A stretch of DNA of 64,000 bases from Candidatus Nitrospira kreftii (GTDB lineage Bacteria; Nitrospirota; Nitrospiria; Nitrospirales; Nitrospiraceae): assembly GCA_014058405.1 (NCBI GenBank), contig CP047423.1:3642501-3706500 (forward strand), given 5' to 3'. The notes below the pieces were generated by a model that was given only the letters and a program-made list of their open reading frames with translations, did not search any database and was not told the DNA's origin. This document shows, piece after piece, positions 36,283 to 44,895 of the stretch (its first letter is position 1; each line of letters begins with the position of its first letter). The translations under genes and the position numbers were made by a program.

Positions 36283-36969
36283 TCAACGTGCTGGCTTCAG
36301 GAGGTAATCGATCAACCGATCAGCCATAGCATGTAACTGGGGAAGGTGAGGCGTTGCCATCGACTGCACATGGAATGCCGTCAGACCGGCCTTGCCCAAA
36401 TCAGCTTCACATTCCCGGCACAGTGAGTCAATTCCATCTTGTTCCATCTCAAGGTGAAACAGCAGGCCATACGCACGATCGCCATAGCGAAACGCCTGCA
36501 GCGGCGCAATCTCGGAGCTCGCCAGCGAGACACACTCGTTGGGCAAGTCGAAGATTTCTCCGTGCCATTCAAAGACGTTGAACGCCTCTATCCCAGTGCC
36601 AAATACCGGATCTCTTTTCCCATCGCCAGTAAGACGAACGGGTGTCATACCAATCTCCAATGCCTTGCCTCGTCTCACCGTCCCACCGAGCGCCTTTGCC
36701 ATAAACTGACTCCCCAAACACACCCCGATTACTGGCTTATCAGCAAGCAAAGCAGCTCTAATGAATGCTGTCTCTTCGTCGATCCATTGTTCAGAGTCAT
36801 TGACCGACATCGGCCCACCCATCACAATCAATAGATCACCGGCATCCTCTGGCAATCCATCTTTGGGAACAAGATAGCGCTCGAGACTCACCATACGTGT
36901 CGAAAGGGATGAGGCAAACGCACCGGGACCTTCAAAAGAAACGTGCTGGAGACAGATGGCTCTCTGCAT
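36283..36969 (-). CDS. Class I glutamine amidotransferase-like protein
   Basis: This stand-alone GATase1 domain (228 residues) resembles the GMP synthase glutaminase part. The nucleophile is Cys84 in IGVCLGSQFMA, the oxyanion strand is IVMGGPMSVND, and the His-x-Glu pair is in LLFHLEMEQ. It may hydrolyse glutamine or gamma-glutamyl compounds for an unknown partner. No synthetase gene lies beside it. Confidence 0.85.
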   Translation of the reverse strand: MQRAICLQHVSFEGPGAFASSLSTRMVSLERYLVPKDGLPEDAGDLLIVMGGPMSVNDSEQWIDEETAFIRAALLADKPVIGVCLGSQFMAKALGGTVRRGKALEIGMTPVRLTGDGKRDPVFGTGIEAFNVFEWHGEIFDLPNECVSLASSEIAPLQAFRYGDRAYGLLFHLEMEQDGIDSLCRECEADLGKAGLTAFHVQSMATPHLPQLHAMADRLIDYLLKPAR

Positions 36970-37208
36970 GTTTGTGAGTCCAATTCAACAAGGATCTGAA
37001 TAAGTTATGACCTGGAGGTTTACAGGAACGATACATACACTGTCTCCAGCAGGCTCCGCAAGATGACCGATCATCCCACCGTCAGAGAAGGGACTTTCTG
37101 TTGCTTCTCTCCGAGCGACTTGGCACTGTATGAGCAGGATCTCTTCAAGATTTCGGATGCGCCGCGCCCGACTTGCCGCGGATGCCTCACTATCTCCTGA
37201 GTCACATC

Positions 37209-37430
37209 ATGAGCGACCACGCAGTAGGCAAAACCTTCCGGCTACTCACCATGTCCACAGTTATTTTCAGTGTGACGCTCGTGCTTCTGGTCCTGCCGCT
37301 GGGCGTTCTTCTTGCGGCAATGTACGCCTCTCATACGGAGGGATTCGTCTGGATCGTGCACATCAATGAACGTCCCTGGCTCATTACTCCGGAACTGCCG
37401 GAAGCATTCGTGCGTGCCTTGTCCGCCTGA
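37209..37430 (+). CDS. Small single-pass membrane protein
   Basis: The likely product is 73 residues with one long hydrophobic segment (TVIFSVTLVLLVLPLGVLLAAMYA) and a short C-terminal domain containing WIVHINERPWLITPE. No family is recognised. ATG 37209 is a plausible start; an ATG at 37173 would add 12 residues. Confidence 0.5.
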   Translation: MSDHAVGKTFRLLTMSTVIFSVTLVLLVLPLGVLLAAMYASHTEGFVWIVHINERPWLITPELPEAFVRALSA

Positions 37431-37489
37431 TTCTCTCCACTTCTTCCATCGACTCCCCTTCAGGCCCTCGACCAATTTACCGAAGAAGA

Positions 37490-38356
37490 ATGGTCATGCC
37501 CGTCACACTGGTTGAACCAGATGTAGCCGTTCCAGACCAGGCCCCGGCCTTATCGGCGCAGGGTGCGGACACACGCCCAGAATATACTCTCAGGCAATTG
37601 CTCCGCTCCCGTTATCATGCGTTTTGGTATCGCCTCGGTGAACGGCTGGCTTGGTCACGTGGGACCTATCGAGAACATTCCCCCGGACAACTGGATCAAC
37701 TCAATGGAATCGCTCGCGAACGAATTGAGCGGCTTCAACAGCGTTTTGATATACGATTTGAAGAACAGGCTCGACAGTTGACCGCGCTGAAGCAATACGA
37801 TTACCTCGACATCTTGGAACAGGCCTGGTCGGCGCTCAGACTCCCGCGTTCGAGAGGTGGAGTCGTGCAGGATATCGGCTCCAGCAATTTTTGGTACGCC
37901 CCCGTCCTGCATACTTTCTTCCGACCGGCTGAGCTCCTGGGCATCGAAGTGGAGGGCCACCGGATCTACATCAATGGGTATAGCCGCGTCGACTATGCGC
38001 ACGGCTATATCCAACATCTGCCGAACACGCAGTTCATTGTCCAAGACTATGTGTGCTACGTGCGCCCGGCTGACATCGTGACCGCTTGGTATCCATTCGT
38101 CACACCTGATCCTGTGTTGGCTTGGCGGATGCCGCTCTCCATGTTGGCACCCCATGCCTTGTTCGCGCAGGTCGCTCGCAACCTACAGCCCCATGGCCGG
38201 TTTGTCATGATCAACCAGGGTCGAGACGAAGCGACAATCGCGGCCTCCGTGTGCAAGGAGATCGGTCTCATTCGGCAAGGTTCCTGTGAGATCAAGACTC
38301 CACTTCGTCCCCGCCTTCCTCCGGTGCTCTCAGTGTGGGGACATTCTCGGAGGTAG
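37490..38356 (+). CDS. Putative methyltransferase-like protein
   Basis: The 288-residue protein has a helical N-terminal half (about 35-105, rich in Arg and Glu). A Rossmann-like part follows: VVQDIGSSNFWYAPVL, a strand ELLGIEVEG, then ADIVTAWYPF and LQPHGRFVMINQG, which resemble methyltransferase motifs I, II and the later strands. The glycine-rich loop is weak (DIGSSN), so SAM binding is uncertain. It lies 33 bases before an unknown gene that may belong to the same unit. Confidence 0.6.
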   Translation: MVMPVTLVEPDVAVPDQAPALSAQGADTRPEYTLRQLLRSRYHAFWYRLGERLAWSRGTYREHSPGQLDQLNGIARERIERLQQRFDIRFEEQARQLTALKQYDYLDILEQAWSALRLPRSRGGVVQDIGSSNFWYAPVLHTFFRPAELLGIEVEGHRIYINGYSRVDYAHGYIQHLPNTQFIVQDYVCYVRPADIVTAWYPFVTPDPVLAWRMPLSMLAPHALFAQVARNLQPHGRFVMINQGRDEATIAASVCKEIGLIRQGSCEIKTPLRPRLPPVLSVWGHSRR

Positions 38357-38389
38357 CAGTGCGTCCAGCCCTACGCTACAATCACCCTT

Positions 38390-39208
38390 ATGACCCATTT
38401 CATCCAGAGCGCTGACGATCTACGATGGTTGATCGGCCATACAGGCGGGTTCCGCTCGGGCTATATCACCGACATACAGATCTCCAAGCGCCGCCTCTTT
38501 GACGAAGAGTCCGGGCGGGATATCCTTGCAGGGACGACGATTTCTGTAACCATTCGTTACCAGGTTCGTGGATTAGTCCGAGTCGCCAAACTCACAATGA
38601 CGGGCGTAACGGATTTTTCGGTTTTTGAGCAAGATGGGGCCGATTGTTCTTCCCTCGGCATCATCCAGACGGAGTTAAACGCGGGGAAATTGCGGTTTTG
38701 GTTCGATCCGCAGGGCGAGCTCTATGTCGTGTGCGATGAGGCTCATCTGGAGGAAATCGCTGCTCCATTCGTGCCCACACGGAAGGCGGTAGAACTCGCT
38801 CGATGGATTTTCCAAGGTCGGACTGCCCAAGGCCCCACCCTTGACTGGCTGTTACACAAGCTGGATCAGGCTGGCCTACCCTGCATCTGGCGTGAGACGA
38901 CTCGAGACGTCGAGACACACCCCGTGGTGCAATGGGAGGGTGATCTGATTCCGGTCGGCGATTCCCAGAACGACGCAGACGACATGATGCATGTCATGGC
39001 CTATGGCCCATTAGAGAGGGAGGGCTTTGGATTATTGCTACGGGTGATCGGGGATCAAGACCGACGCATGAGCCGTATGCTCGAGGTCCTTGCCGATCAT
39101 ATCACTCGAAACTTTTCAGGTGACTGCCTGGTCGGCACGACGATCATTCCAGGCCGCGAATGGGAGAACTGGCTCGCACGAGAACAGGATTCGCGACGAA
39201 ATCGGTGA
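38390..39208 (+). CDS. Hypothetical protein, 272 aa
   Basis: I do not recognise a family. There is no signal peptide or membrane helix. The N-terminal half is beta-rich (GYITDIQISKRRLFD, TTISVTIRYQVRGLVRVAKL, LRFWFDPQGELYVVCDE) and the rest is mixed, with two Trp-containing stretches near the end. Codon use matches the surroundings. It follows the methyltransferase-like gene closely. Confidence 0.6.
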   Translation: MTHFIQSADDLRWLIGHTGGFRSGYITDIQISKRRLFDEESGRDILAGTTISVTIRYQVRGLVRVAKLTMTGVTDFSVFEQDGADCSSLGIIQTELNAGKLRFWFDPQGELYVVCDEAHLEEIAAPFVPTRKAVELARWIFQGRTAQGPTLDWLLHKLDQAGLPCIWRETTRDVETHPVVQWEGDLIPVGDSQNDADDMMHVMAYGPLEREGFGLLLRVIGDQDRRMSRMLEVLADHITRNFSGDCLVGTTIIPGREWENWLAREQDSRRNR

Positions 39209-39226
39209 AGAGCTAGAATCTATCGG

Positions 39227-39964
39227 TCAGTGCACGTGCTCCGGGGAATACTGCTCTTTACCATTCCCCGCTGAAAAACCGGCGACGCCACTGCCGTTCA
39301 CATAGCCTGGGACGTTGTGTGAGGCGCCGTTTCCGTTCGTCTGGTTAGCTTTTCCATTTACACATTCAACCAACGCCCAAAACCGTAGCGGATTCACACT
39401 CTGTTTCCGAGCAATACGCAGCGATGTCCCTTCCAACACCGTATTGAGCGAGAGATCGGTGCGCCAACCCAGATGTTTGGTCAACGGAGAAATCACCTTC
39501 TCCACGGCCGCAATCACCTTGTTTCCATTGCTAAAGTGATTCAGCATGACAATCCTGCCGCCCGGACGACAGACCCGAATCATCTCATTGACCAACTTTC
39601 GATAGTCCGGGACTGCTGTGACGACATAGGCGGCCACCACCGTATCGAAACTGTCATCATCGAATTCCATCGCGCCTGCATCCATGCGATGCAGTTTGAC
39701 GTGATCGAGGCAGAGGGCCTCAGCCTTCTCTTTCGCTTTGGCCAACATGCCTTCGGACAAGTCGATCCCGACAATGCGGCAATGGCGAGGATACATCGGA
39801 AGGGCCAATCCAGTCCCCACGCCCACTTCCAGAATGTGTTCGTTCGGCTGCACGTTCAGATTCCGGATGGCTGATTCGCGCCCTTCATGAAACACTTTTC
39901 CGAAAACCTTGTCGTAAAACCCCGCGTACGTGGTGTAGACACGCTCAATTTTGTCTGGATCCAT
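39227..39964 (-). CDS. SAM-dependent methyltransferase, PmtA/UbiE-like
   Basis: The 245-residue protein has a class I methyltransferase core: YDKVFGKVFHEGRE, motif I ILEVGVGTGLALPMYP, motif II GIDLSEGMLAKAKEK, and FDTVVAAYVVTAVPD, then GGRIVMLNHFS. This pattern is close to phosphatidylethanolamine N-methyltransferases, so a lipid substrate is possible. The last 40 residues are rich in Asn and Gly and look disordered. ATG 39964 has GGAGGAG just upstream and is preferred over a TTG at 39976. Confidence 0.82.
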   Translation of the reverse strand: MDPDKIERVYTTYAGFYDKVFGKVFHEGRESAIRNLNVQPNEHILEVGVGTGLALPMYPRHCRIVGIDLSEGMLAKAKEKAEALCLDHVKLHRMDAGAMEFDDDSFDTVVAAYVVTAVPDYRKLVNEMIRVCRPGGRIVMLNHFSNGNKVIAAVEKVISPLTKHLGWRTDLSLNTVLEGTSLRIARKQSVNPLRFWALVECVNGKANQTNGNGASHNVPGYVNGSGVAGFSAGNGKEQYSPEHVH

Positions 39965-40257
39965 GCTCTCCTCCAAACCTCGGACGCCTCACTCCCTGCA
40001 GGCTCTATGCTGCGGAGTGCGGGCAACAATAGCGATATGCCGACGCGGGATAAAATTCTGGCGGGAAAGCGATTTGATCAAAACCCGCCCGGAACGTAGC
40101 CCGCCGTACTGTAGCCAAACTTATCTTGATGAGTCAACAGATTCCTTGGAGGAGCTTGAAGTTGCTCCATTCCTACGATTCTTCAGTATAAGACACGAAC
40201 AATTGAGGACTTTCGGTGCCTTGATTCGCCCTCCGCTCCTATGGGATAGCTACAGCC

Positions 40258-40875
40258 ATGATCTTGGCCGGCCTTTTCGCAACAGCGTTGTTTCTCGGGT
40301 TAATCGTCGGCGATTGGTTGTATTTTATCCGTCTGACTCCTGATGCCGTCCGGTATGGCTGCCGGGTTGCAGATCGTCCGGATCAATGGTCCGGTACCGC
40401 GATCAGCGTGGTGCGTGAGCGGTTCACGCCGAATGGCTTGTTGATGCTCCCCCACGGGGTCGCCTGGTTCTACCCGGAGTTATCACAGATCGCGATTCGC
40501 CCTCAGTATCGATTCTTCTCCAAACGGTTCCGCACCGCCTGGCCGATGAAGGGTCTGATTCAGCTTTCTTCCCACGACCAAGGGGTCGGTGCGCTGTGCG
40601 CAAAGCGTATCCCCTGGTCATCGGCGCTGATCACGTTCATGTGGTTTGTGGTCGTGTCGATCGGGTCATTGACCTTCGTCATACAATACGCCATGGGAGG
40701 AGGATTTGCGTCATTGGGCGGCGTGCTGGTTGGGGTCGGTATTATCGCGCTTGCAGGCCTTGTCGTGGCCTTCGGGCTGGTCACACTTGCCCTTTCGTAT
40801 CGGCTCGAAGACGCTCGACTGATGAAGGTCTATGACGAGCTGCGCGACGTGCTCGCAAAACCGGTCTCTTCGTAA
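40258..40875 (+). CDS. Membrane protein of unknown function
   Basis: This 205-residue protein has an N-terminal membrane segment (ILAGLFATALFLGLIVGDWLY cut short here as LAGLFATALFLGLIVG), a polar middle of about 100 residues, and two C-terminal membrane helices (ALITFMWFVVVSIGSLTFVI and LVGVGIIALAGLVVAFGLVT). No family is recognised. The 281 bases before it contain no evident gene. Confidence 0.6.
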   Translation: MILAGLFATALFLGLIVGDWLYFIRLTPDAVRYGCRVADRPDQWSGTAISVVRERFTPNGLLMLPHGVAWFYPELSQIAIRPQYRFFSKRFRTAWPMKGLIQLSSHDQGVGALCAKRIPWSSALITFMWFVVVSIGSLTFVIQYAMGGGFASLGGVLVGVGIIALAGLVVAFGLVTLALSYRLEDARLMKVYDELRDVLAKPVSS

Positions 40876-40895
40876 CATTTGACCTGGTCACACTG

Positions 40896-41240
40896 CTACA
40901 TTCGAAATAGATCCAGGAAGTGGTCGTATTCAGCCGGGAGAGCCAGCGCAGACCGATTGCGTAACAGACCGGCGATAATCCCACGGTGCTTCTTCGCAAG
41001 ACCTGAGGCAGCAAAGGCACGTGCGAATTCCTGCCAGCGCAAGATAGGATCGGCCATGATCCGGCTCCGTTCTTCGATCGGAAGTTCATGGACCATGGTC
41101 GTCAATGTGCGGACAGCTTTCTCCACGCTTTCATACGGTGGAGCCAGCTTGAGCCCGGCATAGAACGTTTCGAGGTGACCGCGAAACTCCTCTTTGAGGG
41201 CCCGGAATGCATCAAGGGTCGTCGGCAATGCTTCTGGCAT
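40896..41240 (-). CDS. Small helical hypothetical protein
   Basis: The product is about 114 residues, all-helical by appearance (FRALKEEFRGHLETFYAGLK, VEKAVRTLTTMVHELPIEER), with no known motif. It starts at ATG 41240, or at TTG 41276 with 12 more residues; neither has a clear ribosome-binding site. It converges with the preceding membrane-protein gene. Confidence 0.5.
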   Translation of the reverse strand: MPEALPTTLDAFRALKEEFRGHLETFYAGLKLAPPYESVEKAVRTLTTMVHELPIEERSRIMADPILRWQEFARAFAASGLAKKHRGIIAGLLRNRSALALPAEYDHFLDLFRM

Positions 41241-41302
41241 AGTATTCGGGACGATGATACGGTAAGAAGTAACCAAGTCACAACTTTTTCATGGAGGAAT
41301 GT

Positions 41303-41785
41303 ATGAATCGGATGGTCAATGGGCTGCTCGTGGCGATGGGAATGGTCGTACTAGTCGGCTGCTCCTCACACCACCCTCACCACGGCATGGCAGGAGGCAA
41401 GAGCGACGCGTACTGGCAGAAGGGCCAGCAAGATATGGAAGGGTTGGTCAATCGCACCGTACAGGATCCCAACAAGGCAAAAGCGGTCAATGCGCTCGTC
41501 GGTGAAATCATCAACGAACTCAAGGCAGGACGCGAGCAAGAGCGCGCTTATCATCGGCAGCTCTATACTTTGAACACCAGCTATACGGCAGCGCCTGACG
41601 AATTTTCAAAAATCCTCAACGAAGCGAACATTCAACGGACGCAGAGTTCCGCAAAGGTCCTGAGCCTCCGGTTCAGGATGAAGGAGCTGATGACGGCTGA
41701 TGAATGGAAAGCCATGACCGATAAAATGCTGTCCTATAACAGCCGATACCAGCATGGAAGTGCGGGAGCCAAAACCGGTTATTGA
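41303..41785 (+). CDS. Helical lipoprotein, CpxP/Spy-like in appearance
   Basis: The 160-residue protein has a lipoprotein signal with lipobox LVGC and then a His-rich start (SSHHPHHGMAGG) that could bind metal. The rest is helical (AYWQKGQQDMEGLVNRTV and MKELMTADEWKAMTDKML), recalling the LTxxQ-type periplasmic helical proteins, though the motif itself is not clear. ATG 41303 has GGAGGA upstream and is preferred over ATG 41291. Its last 7 bases overlap the end of the convergent BNR gene. Confidence 0.65.
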   Translation: MNRMVNGLLVAMGMVVLVGCSSHHPHHGMAGGKSDAYWQKGQQDMEGLVNRTVQDPNKAKAVNALVGEIINELKAGREQERAYHRQLYTLNTSYTAAPDEFSKILNEANIQRTQSSAKVLSLRFRMKELMTADEWKAMTDKMLSYNSRYQHGSAGAKTGY

Positions 41786-42834
41786 TGCCCATCCGGCGCG
41801 GCTTTGAGCGGCACAGCCGTCCACGTCGCGCCGGCATCAGTCGAACGATAGAGCCCACTGCCATTCGTTCCGGCATAGAGTATCTGTGGATTCTTGGAAT
41901 TCATGGCGAGGGCACGAATATTCAACGTGGCAATACCCTGATTCACCGCTTTCCAAGCCTTCCCACTGTCCAGACTTTTCCACACCCCGGCCAGGCCACC
42001 GACATAGAGCACCGAGGATTCCGTAGGATGGATGAGCACGCTGCTGATAAAGAGGTCAGACAGGGATGGCCCGATCCTATTCCATACCTCACCCCTATTC
42101 TCTGTCCGAAAGAGCCCTTTGGTAGTCCCCGCATACACGATATCGGGATTCGTCCGATCGATTTCAATGGCATTGACACCCAGCGCCATGGACGCCATCA
42201 ATTCACTCTCAGGGATCAGCCCGTTGTTGATCCGTTTCCATGACATCGCTGCATCGTCCGATCGATACACCCCTCCCGTCGTCCCTCCGTACAGGATGGT
42301 GGGATCCTTTGGATTGATGGCGATCGAGGTCACGATGTGGACTTCCTTCATCCCGTTCATCCGTTCTTCCCATTCACGGCCCGCATCCTTCGAGTAGAAG
42401 GCACCGACGGTCGTCGCGATATAGACCTTCTCGTTCAGAGCTGGGTGGAAAACAAACTGATTCACGAATGACACATGCTCTTTTAGGCCGACATTGTGTG
42501 GGAGCCACCGTTGTCCCCCGTCCGGACTCTTGTACACCGCGTCCCCCATCGTCCCGGCATAAATCGTGGCCGGCAGCACAGGATCGATCGCGAGGGTCGT
42601 CACCCGGCGCGCGCTGAAACTCGGGAATCGCTCCCAGGTCCCACCGCCGTCACGGGACTTGTAGACCGCGTCGTTCGTCGCAACGTAAAGGATATTCGCA
42701 TTCGTCGGATGCAGTGCGATCGAGACAATCGACTCGCTCTCTTTTTGGCAGGCAAGTGAGGAGATTAGGAGCGTGAGAGACACCAATGTAAGGGAAGCGC
42801 GAAGCAACATCATCGTGGAGCGGGACCTAATCAT
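41779..42834 (-). CDS. BNR/YCF48-like beta-propeller lipoprotein
   Basis: A lipoprotein signal (lipobox SLAC) is followed by about seven repeats of the sialidase-type BNR Asp box: VYKSRDGGGTWERF, VYKSPDGGQRWLPH, FYSKDAGREWEER, VYRSDDAAMSWKRI, LFRTENRGEVWNRI, VWKSLDSGKAWKAV and LYRSTDAGATWTAV. Each repeat also carries an ILYAGT-like strand. It should fold as a propeller at the envelope, possibly an assembly or binding factor. The start could be ATG 42834 or 42867. Confidence 0.82.
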   Translation of the reverse strand: MIRSRSTMMLLRASLTLVSLTLLISSLACQKESESIVSIALHPTNANILYVATNDAVYKSRDGGGTWERFPSFSARRVTTLAIDPVLPATIYAGTMGDAVYKSPDGGQRWLPHNVGLKEHVSFVNQFVFHPALNEKVYIATTVGAFYSKDAGREWEERMNGMKEVHIVTSIAINPKDPTILYGGTTGGVYRSDDAAMSWKRINNGLIPESELMASMALGVNAIEIDRTNPDIVYAGTTKGLFRTENRGEVWNRIGPSLSDLFISSVLIHPTESSVLYVGGLAGVWKSLDSGKAWKAVNQGIATLNIRALAMNSKNPQILYAGTNGSGLYRSTDAGATWTAVPLKAAPDGHQ

Positions 42835-42897
42835 AGGGATTGGAGGGGAGTCAAGCAGAGAGACCAAACCGACAATGTTGGCGGAATAGAGAAGTGA

Positions 42898-43257
42898 CTA
42901 TGCTGCGGTACCTATAAGACTCTCCAGAGGAATGTGCAACTCACGGTGAAGTCGACGGATCATCTCGAGCGAGAGATTGCGCTTCTTCGTCAGGATTTCC
43001 GACACACGCCCGCGCCCACCCAACACCATCTCTAAATCTTTCCGCGTCATGCCGAGTTGATCCATCCGAAATTTGATCGCCTCGATCGGGTCGGGAGGAT
43101 AAATCGCATGATGCTTTGCTTCATATACCTCGACGAGCGTCGTCAGGATATCCAGCTCATCACCGGCCTTTGTGCCTGGTTTGGCGTCCATCAGTTGTTC
43201 AATACGACCTAAGGCGCGGTCATAATCTCTAGCTGTTTTGATCGGAGCAATGGTCAT
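42898..43257 (-). CDS. higA: HigA-type antitoxin with HTH
   Basis: The 119-residue protein has a helical N-terminal part (DYDRALGRIEQLMDAKPGT) and a C-terminal XRE-type HTH (IKFRMDQLGMTRKDLEMVLG, then GRVSEILTKKRNLSLEMIRR). This is the HigA form paired with HigB toxins; it would neutralise HigB and repress the operon. It is read 16 bases after the toxin gene, giving the toxin-first order usual for higBA. Confidence 0.88.
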   Translation of the reverse strand: MTIAPIKTARDYDRALGRIEQLMDAKPGTKAGDELDILTTLVEVYEAKHHAIYPPDPIEAIKFRMDQLGMTRKDLEMVLGGRGRVSEILTKKRNLSLEMIRRLHRELHIPLESLIGTAA

Positions 43258-43273
43258 GGTGCCTCCTCGCCTT

Positions 43274-43567
43274 CTAGATACTCGTCACATCGATCGCGTC
43301 ATACTCACTGTGTGTGCCGATGAATCGGATGTACACCACTCGGTACGGGTAATTGATCTTCACGATAAGCCGATACTGGTTCCCCGCCACGTTGAAAACG
43401 ACCCGATTGCTCTGCAGAACGCTAGCTGAACGAAAGTGCGCTTTGACGGCCGATGGGGATACCCAATCAGCATGGGCAACCTCCTGATGCCAGGCCTCCA
43501 AAGGACCCTTGGCTTTTGGGTGTCGCTTCCAGAAGTTCCGCAGCGTCCGCTTGGCAATGATGCGCAC
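43274..43567 (-). CDS. higB: HigB-type mRNA interferase toxin
   Basis: HigB toxins of the RelE superfamily cut mRNA on the ribosome. The product matches the HigB family along its length: RIIAKRTLRNFWKRHPKAKG, LEAWHQEV, ADWVSPSAVKAHFRSAS, NRVVFNVAGNQYRL, INYPYRVVYIRFIGTHSEYD. A GTG at 43567 gives the usual RIIAK beginning; another GTG at 43582 adds five residues. No truncation is visible, so the pair is probably functional. Confidence 0.88.
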   Translation of the reverse strand: MRIIAKRTLRNFWKRHPKAKGPLEAWHQEVAHADWVSPSAVKAHFRSASVLQSNRVVFNVAGNQYRLIVKINYPYRVVYIRFIGTHSEYDAIDVTSI

Positions 43568-43731
43568 GAGCCACTCTATCACGATCCCAAAATGGGATCA
43601 ATCGACTTGGCACTATACTGGACACTAAAGCGGCGACGAAGATTCCAGAACCTCGGGACAGCACAGAGGGAGCTGAACTTGCCTTTTATGCGTTACCGGC
43701 GTACGGTTCTCACGGTAATAGAGGCATTTCA

Positions 43732-43920
43732 ATGGGTAACAAGCTGACCTATAAGGCCCTCGCTAAATTCGAAACCAAACGAAATGTGTGGCAGGAAGTC
43801 CTGGACGGCGTACGCGAGATCAAAGCTGGAAAGAGAAAGCGGACCAACGTTGAAGCCAAGTCCTACGTCGTTCGCGTGCGGTTGCCACATGTGGATGCAT
43901 TACTTGAGTCCTCAACCTAA
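43732..43920 (+). pseudogene. Truncated HTH antitoxin-like gene
   Basis: The 62 codons start like HTH-type antitoxins paired with RelE/HigB toxins (FETKRNVWQEVLDGVREIKA, then RTNVEAKSYVVRVRL). In intact members the next residues form the helix-turn-helix that binds DNA. Here the frame leaves the pattern at RLPHVDALLESST and ends, so the HTH is lost. No matching toxin is recognisable upstream (43583-43731). It is probably a remnant of a second toxin-antitoxin module. Confidence 0.5.
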
Positions 43921-43972
43921 GCCATTCATGGAAATTTGAGCGTCTAACCCTCTATTTCGGCCAAGAGACAAC

Positions 43973-44824
43973 ATGCCCCGCGACTCACCAAACCAGGAGA
44001 TAACGATAGTTGAAGCGTTGCGTGCGGAACTCGCTAAGTCAGAGCCCTCACGCAAACGAAGAGTTATCGAGAAATTTGTACTGGCAGCCCTAGGTAGTAT
44101 TCCGTGGGTTGGGGGCTTTCTAAGCGCGGCAGCTTCATACAAGGCTGAAGAGGGATCTATCAAGCAGGACTCTCTTCAAACCCAGTGGCTTGAGGAACAT
44201 CATGAAAAGATTCTGAAACTGAAATCGACCCTGGAAGAGATTCAGCATCGTTTCGATAGTTTGGGGGAAAGCATAGAGGCACGAATACAAAGTGAAGACT
44301 ACCTTGGGCTTGTAAGAAAGACCTTCCGCGCCTGGGATGAGGCGGACACTGATGAGAAGAGGCGCTACACAGCTAATCTCATTGTGAATGCCGCAGGCAC
44401 TCGCGTTTGTTCGGATGATGTCGTTCGTCTCTTCTTGGACTGGCTCACCTTGTACCACGAGTCTCACTTCGCTGTAATTCGAGAAATCTTCAAGAATCCG
44501 GGATCAAGCAGGTTTGAAATTTGGACCGCTCTCTATGGCAAACTACCACGAGAGGATTCCGCTGAGGCAGATCTGTTCAAACTTTTGATTCGTGATCTAA
44601 GTACTAGTGGTGTAGTGCGACAGGAAAGGGACGTCAATTCACTTGGTCAATTCGTACGCAAAACACCAGTGCGTACGCGCCGAGGCTCAGCTCCGACGAC
44701 GATGGAATCTGCCTTTGAGGATTCGAAACCGTACATCTTGACTGAGCTCGGTAAACAGTTTGTCCACTACACCATGAACGAAGTAGTATCGCGGATTGGC
44801 GAAGGAAGGAGTAGCCAAGGCTAA
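43973..44824 (+). CDS. Helical protein with glycine-rich hydrophobic segment, unknown
   Basis: The 283-residue protein has no family I can name. Residues 31-57 hold a hydrophobic, glycine-containing segment (FVLAALGSIPWVGGFLSAAA) that could enter a membrane. A coiled coil follows (about 72-110: ILKLKSTLEEIQHRFDSLGE), then a helical domain (YLGLVRKTFRAWDEADTDEK) and a winged-helix-like end with ILTELGKQFVHYTM. Two 60-base lines counted by eye give 47% and 48% GC, lower than most of the window. It lies 71 bases before the TIR-like gene on the same strand, so a joint role, perhaps in immunity, is suggested but not proven. Confidence 0.65.
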   Translation: MPRDSPNQEITIVEALRAELAKSEPSRKRRVIEKFVLAALGSIPWVGGFLSAAASYKAEEGSIKQDSLQTQWLEEHHEKILKLKSTLEEIQHRFDSLGESIEARIQSEDYLGLVRKTFRAWDEADTDEKRRYTANLIVNAAGTRVCSDDVVRLFLDWLTLYHESHFAVIREIFKNPGSSRFEIWTALYGKLPREDSAEADLFKLLIRDLSTSGVVRQERDVNSLGQFVRKTPVRTRRGSAPTTMESAFEDSKPYILTELGKQFVHYTMNEVVSRIGEGRSSQG

Positions 44825-44895
44825 ACGACACAAGGGGACAACCTTAAAACGGTCGACCGCTTTTGTATTGTTTACACTACGGTACCAGTTGGAGC

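Noticed and set aside
43436..43747. A plus-strand frame opposite higB
   Set aside because: It is antisense to the conserved HigB toxin and has no recognisable domain; it is not a toxin for the truncated antitoxin.
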